Shown one piece after another: positions 15,065 to 22,316 of a stretch of 22,316 nt of DNA (its first letter is position 1; each line of letters begins with the position of its first letter). The DNA lies in contig JBNJFK010000012.1 of assembly GCA_051746765.1 (NCBI GenBank), positions 1 through 22,316 on the forward strand. The letters are read 5' to 3'. Origin of the DNA: JBBEBE01 sp051746765 (GTDB lineage Bacteria > Bacteroidota > Rhodothermia > Balneolales > Balneolaceae). The translations under genes and the position numbers were made by a program. A model generated the notes under the pieces. It was given only the letters and a program-made list of their open reading frames with translations. It was not told where the DNA came from and ran no database searches.

Positions 15065-15096
15065 CGGGTTGAACCGGACGCACCCGGTTACTCCCG
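15065..15096. other. hairpin between convergent genes
   Basis: AACCGG (15072-15077) pairs with CCGGTT (15084-15089) across a six-base loop, and CGGG (15065-15068) pairs with CCCG (15093-15096) outside a small internal loop. On the plus strand six T at 15059-15064 precede it, so it is not a canonical intrinsic terminator in either direction. It may still slow polymerase or block 3' exonucleases between the isomerase and xylA. Confidence 0.4.
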
Positions 15097-15155
15097 AGAG
15101 GAACACTTCGGCCTGAACCTTCCGGATGAACCGGCCGGTCGCTCAGGGGGTTCCG

Positions 15156-16478
15156 TTAGCGGATGTAATTCATCAGCAGCGTCTCCAGGTACTCCTGCTT
15201 GCCGCTGCGCATCTCCGGTTCTCCGTCGTCTGCCCGTTTGGCCAGCTCTTCCAGAGTCAGTTCTCCCCGCTCGAACCGGGCGCCATCTCCCTTGTCAAAG
15301 GATGCGTATCGTTCCTCGCGCATGGAGAAGAGCGGTGACTCCTCGCGTATCCGGTCGGCGATGAGCAGGCCTCGGGCCAGCGTGTCCATCCCCCCGATAT
15401 GAGCCAGAAAGAGGTCTTCGACATCGGTCGAATTGCGGCGCAGTTTTGCGTCGAAATTGAACCCGCCCGGGGCCAACCCGCCATGCTCGAGTAGAATGAG
15501 CATCGTCTTGACCGCATCCATCAGATCGAGCGGAAAATAGTCGGTATCCCACCCGTTCTGAGCATCCCCGCAGTTGGCATCGATACTGCCGAGAAGCCCG
15601 TTTTGAGCCGCGAGTGTAAGATCGTGCTCCAGACTGTGACCCGCCAGTGTGACGTGGTTGGTTTCGATGTTGAGCTTGAAATCCCCGTCGAGCTCCTGCT
15701 CGCGAAGAAATCCGATCACCGTGGCCGCATCGTAGTCATACTGGTGTTTGGTCGGCTCCATCGGCTTTGGCTCGATCAGGAAGGTCCCGTTGAATCCGGC
15801 CTTCCGTCCATAATCACGGGCCGTTCGAAGAAATTCGCCCAGATGGTCCTGCTCCCGTTTCATGTCGGTGTTGAGCAGCGACAGATACCCCTCGCGGCCT
15901 CCCCAGAAGACGTAGTTGGCACCACCGAGGGCAATGGTGGCATCCAGAGCCGCCTTCACCTGGGCGGCAGCGTGGGTGACCACCCGGAAATCGGGATTGG
16001 TAGCCGCCCCGTTGGCGTACCGCGGATGGGTAAAGAGGTTGGCCGTTCCCCAGAGCAGCTTTAGTCCGGTCTCTTTTTGGTATTCACCGGCCAGATCAAC
16101 CATCTGCCGGAGCTGCTTCTCCGACATTGACGGTGTCTCCCCGGCGGGCGCCAGATCACGATCATGGAAACAGTAGTAGGGAACTCCCAGTTTGGTGAAG
16201 AAGTCGAAAGCGGCATCCATCCGCTCTCGCGCCTGGTCCATCGGGTCTCGATGCCGCTCCCACGGAAAGTGGCGTGTGCCGATTCCGAAGGGATCCTCCA
16301 GTCCGTTTACAAAGGAGTGCCACCAGCAGACGGCAAACCGAAGATGCTCGCTCATAGGTTTTCCCGCCACCATACGTTCCGGCTCGTAATACTTGAACGA
16401 GAGCGGGTTGTCTGAATCGGGTCCCTCGTACGGGACGGGGTCGATAGTCGTGAAATAGTCGCTGGTCAATCGGGTCAT
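15156..16478 (-). CDS. xylA: xylose isomerase
   Basis: A full-length 440-residue xylose isomerase, which converts D-xylose to D-xylulose in the cytoplasm using two divalent metals. Hallmarks are FHDRDLAP (H105, D108), FWGGREGY (191-198), IEPKPMEPTKHQYD (E236, K238 and following), NIETNHVTLAGH (E272, H275) and SIDANCGD (D300). The length fits the longer class II enzymes. It follows xylB on the same strand by 54 bases, so the two are probably one operon transcribed leftwards. Confidence 0.97.
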   Translation of the reverse strand: MTRLTSDYFTTIDPVPYEGPDSDNPLSFKYYEPERMVAGKPMSEHLRFAVCWWHSFVNGLEDPFGIGTRHFPWERHRDPMDQARERMDAAFDFFTKLGVPYYCFHDRDLAPAGETPSMSEKQLRQMVDLAGEYQKETGLKLLWGTANLFTHPRYANGAATNPDFRVVTHAAAQVKAALDATIALGGANYVFWGGREGYLSLLNTDMKREQDHLGEFLRTARDYGRKAGFNGTFLIEPKPMEPTKHQYDYDAATVIGFLREQELDGDFKLNIETNHVTLAGHSLEHDLTLAAQNGLLGSIDANCGDAQNGWDTDYFPLDLMDAVKTMLILLEHGGLAPGGFNFDAKLRRNSTDVEDLFLAHIGGMDTLARGLLIADRIREESPLFSMREERYASFDKGDGARFERGELTLEELAKRADDGEPEMRSGKQEYLETLLMNYIR

Positions 16479-16532
16479 GGGATCTTCCTGTTCGTTTAAT
16501 TGAGTTGGATCGTCGTTGTCGCCCGCCGGACG

Positions 16533-18041
16533 TTACAGCTCGGAGTGAATCTGTTGCCGGAGCATCGACTCCCATCGGTTGTAGGCACGTTTGATCGCTG
16601 CCGGGTCGGATTCACCCTCCGGAAGCGGGACAGGCGGAAGTCCGCGTGTCGTGAGATCGGACAAGCTCCAAAGACCGACTCCCACAGCCGCACCGCGAGC
16701 GGCACCGACGGCACCATCGGTATCGACAATCTCCAATTCCACATCGGCAGCGTGTCGAAAGCTCTCCCGAAACACCGGGCTCAAAAAGAGATTGGCGTGA
16801 GCTGCACGTACAATCTTGATCTCCAATCCCATTCGCTGCATGATTCGGCAGCCGTATGCCATGGCGAAGGCGACCCCTTCCTGAACCGCCCGGATGGTGT
16901 GGGCGGGGGAGTGACGCTGAAAATCGAGTCCGAGAATCTGCCCGCCGGGCCGAACGTTTTCGAGTACACGCTCGGCACCGTTTCCAAAGGGGAGGACCAC
17001 CAGATCGTCGCTGCCGGGATCCACGGTCGCTGCCATCCGGTTCATCGAATCGTAGGTGACCGGACGAGACCACCCCATCTGACGACGGAGCCAGGCGTAC
17101 TGGCTACCAGCCCCGTTGACGCAGAGAAGCACACCGTATCGGGGTTGATCGGGTTCGTGATTGACATGAACAAAGGTATTTACACGGGATCGTCGATCGT
17201 AGAGCGGTTGGTCGGTGACTCCGTAGAGAACGCCCGAAGTTCCCGCCGTGGCCGCGACTTGCCCGGGCTCCATAGCCCCCAGGGCGAGTGCGTTGTTGGG
17301 TTGATCCCCTGCCCGGTAACTGACCGGAATCCCGGCCGGCAATCCCAACACATCGGCCGCCTGTTCCGACAGAACTCCCGGCGTCTGGAAACTCCCGCTC
17401 ACGGGCGGGATCATCCGTTCGGGAATTCCGTAGTAGGTAAGCAGCTTCTTCGCCAACCGACTCTCCTTCGAATTCCAGAGTGTTGCCTCGGAAAGTCCGC
17501 TTCGAGTGGTCCCGGTCTGGCCGGTCATGCGCCAGGCCAGATAGTCTCCCGGCAGCATGACTTGGTCGATTTGGCGAAATTTCTCCGGTTCGTTCTCTCG
17601 AACCCAATGCAGTTTGGATGCAGTGAAATTGCCGGGAGAATTGAGCAGTTCTTTGAGACAATACTCCTCGCCCAACTCCCGAAACGCCTCTCGACCTGTC
17701 TCCACCGCCCGGCTGTCACACCAGATAATGGCCGGTCGAACCGGTTGACCACGCTTGTCGAGCGCAACCAATCCGTGCATCTGATACGCGACACCGATCC
17801 CTTGCAGTCGGGATGGATCCACACCGTCGGCTCGAGCCAAGTCATTAACAACCGAAACCACGCCGTTCCACCAGTCTTCGGGATCCTGTTCGGCCCATCC
17901 CGGATTTGGAGTATCCATCGACATCTCCTCCGATTCCGGATAGGCTGCACGTGCAATCACACTGCCGGTTTCTGCATCCATTAGTGCACCTTTGATAAAC
18001 GAACTTCCCAAATCCAATCCAAGCAATGTCTCTCGGGCCAT
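16533..18041 (-). CDS. xylB: xylulokinase
   Basis: A FGGY-family kinase that phosphorylates D-xylulose to xylulose 5-phosphate, feeding the pentose phosphate pathway. The start at 18041 is chosen because AAGGAG lies six bases before it; this gives 502 residues, the usual length, while the longer frame adds an implausible basic leader. Visible motifs are the phosphate loop LGLDLGSSFIKG (7-18), YQMHG (86-90), WCDSRA (107-112) and the catalytic Asp in YRAGDQPNNA (D246). The ATP-site glycine segment is TAGTSGVLYG. Together with the downstream xylA it forms the standard xylose pathway. No XylR or xylose transporter is in the window. Confidence 0.93.
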   Translation of the reverse strand: MARETLLGLDLGSSFIKGALMDAETGSVIARAAYPESEEMSMDTPNPGWAEQDPEDWWNGVVSVVNDLARADGVDPSRLQGIGVAYQMHGLVALDKRGQPVRPAIIWCDSRAVETGREAFRELGEEYCLKELLNSPGNFTASKLHWVRENEPEKFRQIDQVMLPGDYLAWRMTGQTGTTRSGLSEATLWNSKESRLAKKLLTYYGIPERMIPPVSGSFQTPGVLSEQAADVLGLPAGIPVSYRAGDQPNNALALGAMEPGQVAATAGTSGVLYGVTDQPLYDRRSRVNTFVHVNHEPDQPRYGVLLCVNGAGSQYAWLRRQMGWSRPVTYDSMNRMAATVDPGSDDLVVLPFGNGAERVLENVRPGGQILGLDFQRHSPAHTIRAVQEGVAFAMAYGCRIMQRMGLEIKIVRAAHANLFLSPVFRESFRHAADVELEIVDTDGAVGAARGAAVGVGLWSLSDLTTRGLPPVPLPEGESDPAAIKRAYNRWESMLRQQIHSEL

Positions 18042-18165
18042 ATCCATCTCCTTCCGCGTTCGCCATAACTTACGTGACCGCCACCGGAAAATGAACTTTC
18101 TCCTCTTCGTTCCTTTTCCTATCGTGACCAAACAATGGATCTTTCAAGTGACACCCCCGTTGCGT

Positions 18166-19026
18166 ATGAACGCCAACACCGGTCTGACTCTCTCCCGCCT
18201 TTCGGCCCGACACCTGGACGCGGCCCGTCAACTCTCGCTGGAGGCGGGGTGGAACCAGACAAAGCGGGATTGGGAGCGTCTGCTGGAACTGGATCCGGCA
18301 GGATGCATCGGCGGATATTTGAGCGATGAACTGATTGGCACCGTGACTCTGGTCTCCCTGGGTGATCGTGCGGGGTGGATTGGCATGATGCTCGTCAAAC
18401 AGTCCAGTCGGGGAAACGGGTATGGACGTCGCCTTTTTCAGGAGGTGCTTCACGAAGCGGACTCCCGTTCGCTCGAGATTGTGGGCCTGGATGCGACCCA
18501 CTTGGGTCTTCCGCTCTATCGTAGCGAAGGATTTCATGCAGTATCGAGCATGAGCCGCTGGAGCGGAACGATTCAACCCCCGGATCGTCCTGCTACGATC
18601 ACAGATCTGACCGAAGATCCCTTGACAGAGGCGGCCGTTGAATTGGATCATCAATTCAGCGGAGTGGATCGTCGGTTCCTGATCCGGACCCTTCTGCAGG
18701 AAGACGAGATCACTCCTGTCGGACTGGTTCGGGACGGAGAGTTGCGCGGATTTGCACTGAGCCGACCGGGCGAACGAGCCCGTCACATCGGACCGGTCGT
18801 AGCCGACTCCCCGGATATGGCAGGTGTACTCATTGCAGAACTCGGAAGACGACACCCGGACGAACCGGTGTTGATCGACATTCAGGATCGTCCCGATATG
18901 GACCGTCAACTGATCCAGCTGGGATTGACGCCTCAACGACGCCTCACTCGAATGACGCGTCCCGATCCCGTATCCATACTCGAATCCCCGAAACTTCCCG
19001 TCATCGTCTCATTCGAGTGGGGCTGA
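18166..19026 (+). CDS. GNAT-family N-acetyltransferase with C-terminal Acetyltransf_18-like domain
   Basis: The start is placed at the ATG at 18166 (MNANTGLTL), giving 286 residues; the open frame extends further upstream but would run into the divergent xylB gene. Residues about 8-130 are a GNAT fold with the acetyl-CoA loop QSSRGNGYG (RGNGYG at 82-87) and LPLYRSEGF near 116. Residues about 145-270 look like the second domain of YitH-type acetyltransferases, with GPVVADSPDMAG as the best block. The acceptor is unknown. It is 41 bases upstream of the transporter gene on the same strand and probably cotranscribed with it. Confidence 0.83.
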   Translation: MNANTGLTLSRLSARHLDAARQLSLEAGWNQTKRDWERLLELDPAGCIGGYLSDELIGTVTLVSLGDRAGWIGMMLVKQSSRGNGYGRRLFQEVLHEADSRSLEIVGLDATHLGLPLYRSEGFHAVSSMSRWSGTIQPPDRPATITDLTEDPLTEAAVELDHQFSGVDRRFLIRTLLQEDEITPVGLVRDGELRGFALSRPGERARHIGPVVADSPDMAGVLIAELGRRHPDEPVLIDIQDRPDMDRQLIQLGLTPQRRLTRMTRPDPVSILESPKLPVIVSFEWG

Positions 19027-19067
19027 TACTGCTTTTGAATTCAACTCTCACAAAGAACCTTCTCTGA

Positions 19068-20783
19068 ATGAATGCCGACGAATCCATTGTAGAACAGGAA
19101 CGACGCCAACTCGCCGAAGCCAATCAACGCGGGCTTGCGGCCCGACTCCGTGTGTGGACACGACTGGCCGGGCCCGGTTGGTTGCAGAGTGCCCTGATGC
19201 TTGGTGGCGGATCACTAGCCGGTAGTCTCTATCTGGGGGTTCTGACCGGTGTCCAGATGATCTGGCTCCAGCCGATTGCCATGGCGCTCACCGTCGTCAT
19301 GTTCGGTGCACTAAGCTATGTGGTTCTCTCCAGTGAAAAACCGCCGTTTCAGGCAATCAACGAGGAGATCAACCCCGTCCTGGGATGGTCCTGGGCACTC
19401 GCCTCCCTGCTCTCCTGCATGGTCTGGGCGATGCCCCAGTATGCACTGGCAAACGGCGTACTGCAACAAAACCTCGCTCCGGAACTCCTGGGTCCCGGCG
19501 GCCTGCTGGGAGATGGTCTTTCCCGAACCCTGATCACTCTCTTCATTTTTCTTCTGGTGACCTCCATTACCTGGCAGTACAGCAAGAGTGGTCGAGCCGT
19601 GCAGCTCTTCGAGTGGGTCCTGAAAATCATGATTTGGCTCATTGTCGCCTGTTTCATCGGAGTAGTCATCCGACTGGCTACACTGCCCGGCGGACTTGAC
19701 TGGAGTGGCATCCTGCGGGGCACCATTCCCGATCCGACGCTCTTTTTCCAGCCTGCCGAAGCGTATCATCCGCTTCTCGATGCCATGTCGACCGATGCTC
19801 GTGCGTTCTGGAGCGACCTGATTGTTCGAAAACAGCGGGAGGTGATGATTGCCGTGGCCGCTGCAGCCAGCGGAGTGAATGCCACGTTTCTGCTCGCTTA
19901 CTCATTGCGTCGACGCGGATGGGGGAAGGAGCATCGCGGTCTGGCCATTTTTGACTTGAGCACCGGCATGCTCATCCCGTTTGCCCTGGCGACCAGCTGT
20001 GTCATTATCGCCGGTGCCCACCAGTTCCACGGAGTAGCCCAACCAGGATTCATTGCCGACAGCGAGTCGGTCGACCAGTTTATGGACCCCTCCTCGTCTC
20101 ACCAGCAGGAGTTCGACTCCCTGCTTCGGCAGCGCGCCGACGCTCTGGACGAGCCGATCTCGCCTGAACTGAACTCCGGAGCGCTCCGATCGGCGTTACC
20201 GGACGCCGATGTGGCAATGGCCGCCACGCTGTTGACCCGGGATGCATTCGACCTGGCACGTTCACTCGAACCCCTGACCGGAAGTCTCTTTGCCCGGCTC
20301 ATCTTCGGACTGGGCGTCCTCGGCATGACACTCTCTTCGATCATCCTCCACATGCTAGTCTCGGGAATGGTGGTCTGCGAAATGACCGGCAGACCACACA
20401 CCGGCTGGACCCTCCGTCTGGGATCTCTGGCCGCTGCCACGGGCGTCCTCGGCCCCTTTCTCTGGCAGAAAGCCTCTTTTTGGCTTGCAATCCCGACTTC
20501 GGTCTTCGCCTTCATTCTCCTGCCCAGTGCATACTTCACTTTCTATTTGATGCTGAACAATCGTGACTTGATGGGGCGGGAACGTCCGGAGGGACAACGA
20601 CGATGGATTCTGAACAGCGTTATGCTCGCAATCATTCTCCTCTTCGTCATTGTGAGCGGATATGTCATCTGGATCAACGCCGAATGGTGGGGCGTGGCTG
20701 TTACACTTCTCTTCCTTCTGGCCATCGCATGGGGAGACCGATACCGTAAAAAACGTTCAATCAAAGATGAAATTCCTGCCTGA
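19068..20783 (+). CDS. divergent Nramp-family membrane transporter
   Basis: A 571-residue polytopic protein with about eleven hydrophobic spans in the Nramp arrangement. Span 1, AGPGWLQSALMLGGGSLAGS (34-53), is recognisably related to Nramp span 1, but the metal-binding DPGN is replaced by GGGS. The span 6 region (AAAASGVNATFLLAYSL, about 265-285) lacks the MPH motif. A hydrophilic loop of about 70 residues follows span 7 (about 340-410) and is unusual. So the fold is Nramp-like, but transport of Mn or Fe cannot be assumed. The C-terminus is basic (RYRKKRS), consistent with a cytoplasmic end. Confidence 0.78.
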   Translation: MNADESIVEQERRQLAEANQRGLAARLRVWTRLAGPGWLQSALMLGGGSLAGSLYLGVLTGVQMIWLQPIAMALTVVMFGALSYVVLSSEKPPFQAINEEINPVLGWSWALASLLSCMVWAMPQYALANGVLQQNLAPELLGPGGLLGDGLSRTLITLFIFLLVTSITWQYSKSGRAVQLFEWVLKIMIWLIVACFIGVVIRLATLPGGLDWSGILRGTIPDPTLFFQPAEAYHPLLDAMSTDARAFWSDLIVRKQREVMIAVAAAASGVNATFLLAYSLRRRGWGKEHRGLAIFDLSTGMLIPFALATSCVIIAGAHQFHGVAQPGFIADSESVDQFMDPSSSHQQEFDSLLRQRADALDEPISPELNSGALRSALPDADVAMAATLLTRDAFDLARSLEPLTGSLFARLIFGLGVLGMTLSSIILHMLVSGMVVCEMTGRPHTGWTLRLGSLAAATGVLGPFLWQKASFWLAIPTSVFAFILLPSAYFTFYLMLNNRDLMGRERPEGQRRWILNSVMLAIILLFVIVSGYVIWINAEWWGVAVTLLFLLAIAWGDRYRKKRSIKDEIPA

Positions 20784-20846
20784 TGAGTGCCCGGTTCGAC
20801 CCGTCAGGTTGTCGGATCGGTTCACCGGAATGCACGGGTTTTCCGG

Positions 20847-20880
20847 GGTGGGTCTACGGTACGATACGCCACCTTTTTTT
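20847..20880 (+). terminator. candidate intrinsic terminator after the transporter gene
   Basis: GGTGG (20847-20851) pairs with CCACC (20869-20873) across a 17-base loop and is followed by seven T (20874-20880). Two more G-T pairs could extend the stem outward. A perfect alternative hairpin just upstream, CCGGAA (20825-20830) with TTCCGG (20841-20846), may add to the effect. It sits 40 bases before the uvrA ATG. Confidence 0.45.
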
Positions 20881-20919
20881 CGTATATTTCCATGTTCCCG
20901 AGCCAACCCAGATGGATGA

Positions 20920-22296
20920 ATGCCGATGAGTACGACCGACCAGTCCCGCCCCGATACCGCCGAGCCGTCACAGGCAAGTCTCGCTTCGGACCGGCCCATC
21001 ATCGTTCGGGGAGCACGGGTCCACAATTTGAAGAACATTGATGTAGAAATTCCCCGAAATCGCATGACGGTCGTCACCGGAGTGTCGGGCTCCGGAAAAT
21101 CGAGTCTCGCCTTCGATACCATCTATGCCGAGGGGCAACGACGCTATGTCGAAAGTCTCTCCAGTTATGCCCGTCAGTTTCTGGAGCGCATGGATAAACC
21201 GGATGTGGACTTCATGCAGGGGATCTCGCCGGCGATGGCAATTCAGCAGAAGAACAGCTCGTCCAACCCACGCTCCACTGTGGGTACTTCTACCGAAATT
21301 TACGACTACATTCGCCTGCTCTTCGCCCGGGTCGGAACCACCTTCTCTCCAAAGAGCGGAAAACCGGTTCGAAAGGATACCCCCGCCTCCATGATCCGTG
21401 AATTGATGGAGGAGTTTGACGACGGAACCAAATGCATGATCCTGTTTGACCCGCCGGAAGCAGAGAAGAAGATTGGTGATGACGTTCTGGATCTGCTGCT
21501 CGAAAAGGGATACACACGATTGGTTCACCGGAAAGAGGAGACGCTGATCGATCTGACGAGAGAGCGCCCCGAGGGGGGAGAGCTCAAGCGTGACGATTGG
21601 GGCGTCTTGGTCGACCGTTTGGTGCTCAAGGAGGAGGACGAGGCGAGAACCCGACTGGCCGAATCCCTCGAAATGGCCCTTTTGCAAGGCAAGGGGCGTT
21701 GCATCGTCAAGATACGAAAAGGCCCCGAACGACATTTCAGCGAGCGATTCGAACGGGACGGAATCGAGTTTCTGGAACCCACGCCCCAGATGTTCTCGTT
21801 CAACAATCCATACGGGGCGTGCAGTACCTGCGAAGGATTTGGCAAGGTCTCTGGTATCGACGAAGAGAAGGTGATTCCCGATCCGGAACTTTCGATCCGG
21901 GAGGGAGCCATCGCCCCCTTCAGCTCTCCGAAATTCAGTCGTCACCACAAGGACCTGATCAAAGTGGCTGCCCGTTACAGCCTGCCGATCGACACACCCT
22001 ACCAGGATCTGCCGAAGGAGGTTGTCCGGATTATTTGGGACGGAAAGGAGGACTATATCGGGGTGAACCGGTTCTTCAAGGAGACCCGCAATCAGTTCTA
22101 CAAAGTCCACATGCGGGTTTTTCACGCACGTTACCGGGGCTACAGCCGGTGTCCTGACTGCGAAGGGTATCGGGTTCGAAAAGAGGCCCTTCAGGTCAAG
22201 ATTCAAGGACTTCACATCGGCGAAGTAACCGAAATGACCATCGGCCATGCCCGACCGTGGTTTGAGGAGTTGGAGCTGAGTTCCTGGCAAGAGTAG
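20920..22296 (+). CDS. uvrA: UvrA excinuclease subunit A, N-terminal half, ended by an in-frame TAG
   Basis: UvrA recognises bulky DNA damage in nucleotide excision repair and is normally about 940-960 residues; here only 458 are encoded before TAG at 22294-22296. Visible are the first Walker A (GVSGSGKS, 54-61), SLSSYARQFLERMDKPDVD, the block NPRSTVGTSTEIYDYIRLLF, the FSFNNPYGACSTCEGFG zinc segment and CPDCEGYRVRKEAL. SPKSGK near 143-148 is a Bacteroidota-like variant. The codons after the TAG read VAGQIL, which fits the expected UvrA continuation, so the stop interrupts the gene rather than ending it. The first signature motif and second ATPase domain would lie beyond the window. Start: ATG at 20920 or 20926. 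Confidence 0.9.
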   Translation: MPMSTTDQSRPDTAEPSQASLASDRPIIVRGARVHNLKNIDVEIPRNRMTVVTGVSGSGKSSLAFDTIYAEGQRRYVESLSSYARQFLERMDKPDVDFMQGISPAMAIQQKNSSSNPRSTVGTSTEIYDYIRLLFARVGTTFSPKSGKPVRKDTPASMIRELMEEFDDGTKCMILFDPPEAEKKIGDDVLDLLLEKGYTRLVHRKEETLIDLTRERPEGGELKRDDWGVLVDRLVLKEEDEARTRLAESLEMALLQGKGRCIVKIRKGPERHFSERFERDGIEFLEPTPQMFSFNNPYGACSTCEGFGKVSGIDEEKVIPDPELSIREGAIAPFSSPKFSRHHKDLIKVAARYSLPIDTPYQDLPKEVVRIIWDGKEDYIGVNRFFKETRNQFYKVHMRVFHARYRGYSRCPDCEGYRVRKEALQVKIQGLHIGEVTEMTIGHARPWFEELELSSWQE

Positions 22297-22316
22297 GTTG
22301 CCGGGCAGATTCTCTA

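Noticed and set aside
16500..17984. A 494-codon plus-strand frame opposite xylB.
   Set aside because: Fully antisense to a conserved xylulokinase; its translation has no domain features.
18070..18936. A 288-codon minus-strand frame opposite the acetyltransferase.
   Set aside because: Antisense to a GNAT gene with a clear acetyl-CoA loop; no supporting features.
20968..22290. A 440-codon minus-strand frame opposite uvrA.
   Set aside because: Antisense to UvrA motifs; low-information composition and no family resemblance.
1..22316. CRISPR arrays, tRNA or rRNA genes.
   Set aside because: No regularly spaced repeats, no tRNA-like cloverleaf and no rRNA-like conserved stretch were noticed when reading the window.

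Overview
The window looks like a chromosomal segment of a Gram-negative member of the Bacteroidota/Rhodothermota/Balneolota side of the tree. The evidence is indirect: outer-membrane beta-barrel proteins, lipoprotein signal peptides, few Shine-Dalgarno sequences, a DUF5777-type barrel, an ECF sigma factor followed by a membrane-spanning barrel protein, and a UvrA with an SPKSG-type segment. Most genes are moderately GC-rich. Several islets, above all about 11,050-12,560, are clearly AT-rich and look acquired. Ten Ns at 7180-7189 mark an assembly gap.

Layout. 1-2654 (minus): a partial PVC-type membrane-bound dehydrogenase lipoprotein, open to the left edge, preceded by a Tat-exported amidohydrolase whose stop overlaps its start. 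2779-4204 (minus): a HipBA toxin-antitoxin pair. 4345-5220 (plus): a sialate-O-acetylesterase-like SGNH hydrolase. 5228-5712 (minus): a ParDE/RelBE-like pair. 5713-6068: a non-coding stretch with a strong inverted repeat. 6069-10045 (plus): a tight operon of cupredoxin lipoprotein, YceI protein, DUF5777 barrel, ECF sigma factor and a membrane-anchored beta-barrel protein. 10062-11049 (minus): a PIN toxin with an excisionase-type antitoxin, headed by a perfect tandem 9-bp repeat. 11460-12560 (plus): an AT-rich gene for a membrane-anchored Mrr-type nuclease. 12731-15044 (plus): a Gfo/Idh/MocA oxidoreductase and a TIM-barrel sugar isomerase/epimerase. 15156-18041 (minus): xylB-xylA. 18166-20783 (plus): a GNAT acetyltransferase and a divergent Nramp-fold transporter. 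20920-22296 (plus): the N-terminal half of UvrA, ended by an in-frame TAG just before the window edge.

Two themes run through the region. One is carbohydrate use: xylose isomerase and xylulokinase feed the pentose phosphate pathway, and the oxidoreductase, isomerase, esterase and exported dehydrogenase/amidohydrolase fit processing of plant or algal polysaccharide sugars. The other is a scatter of accessory modules (HipBA, ParDE-like, PIN/HTH, Mrr-type nuclease) inserted between metabolic genes, as in a small defence or stabilisation region. The cupredoxin/YceI/DUF5777/sigma/barrel operon is the most cohesive candidate for a poorly described system: a cell-envelope redox or metal function with its own regulator.
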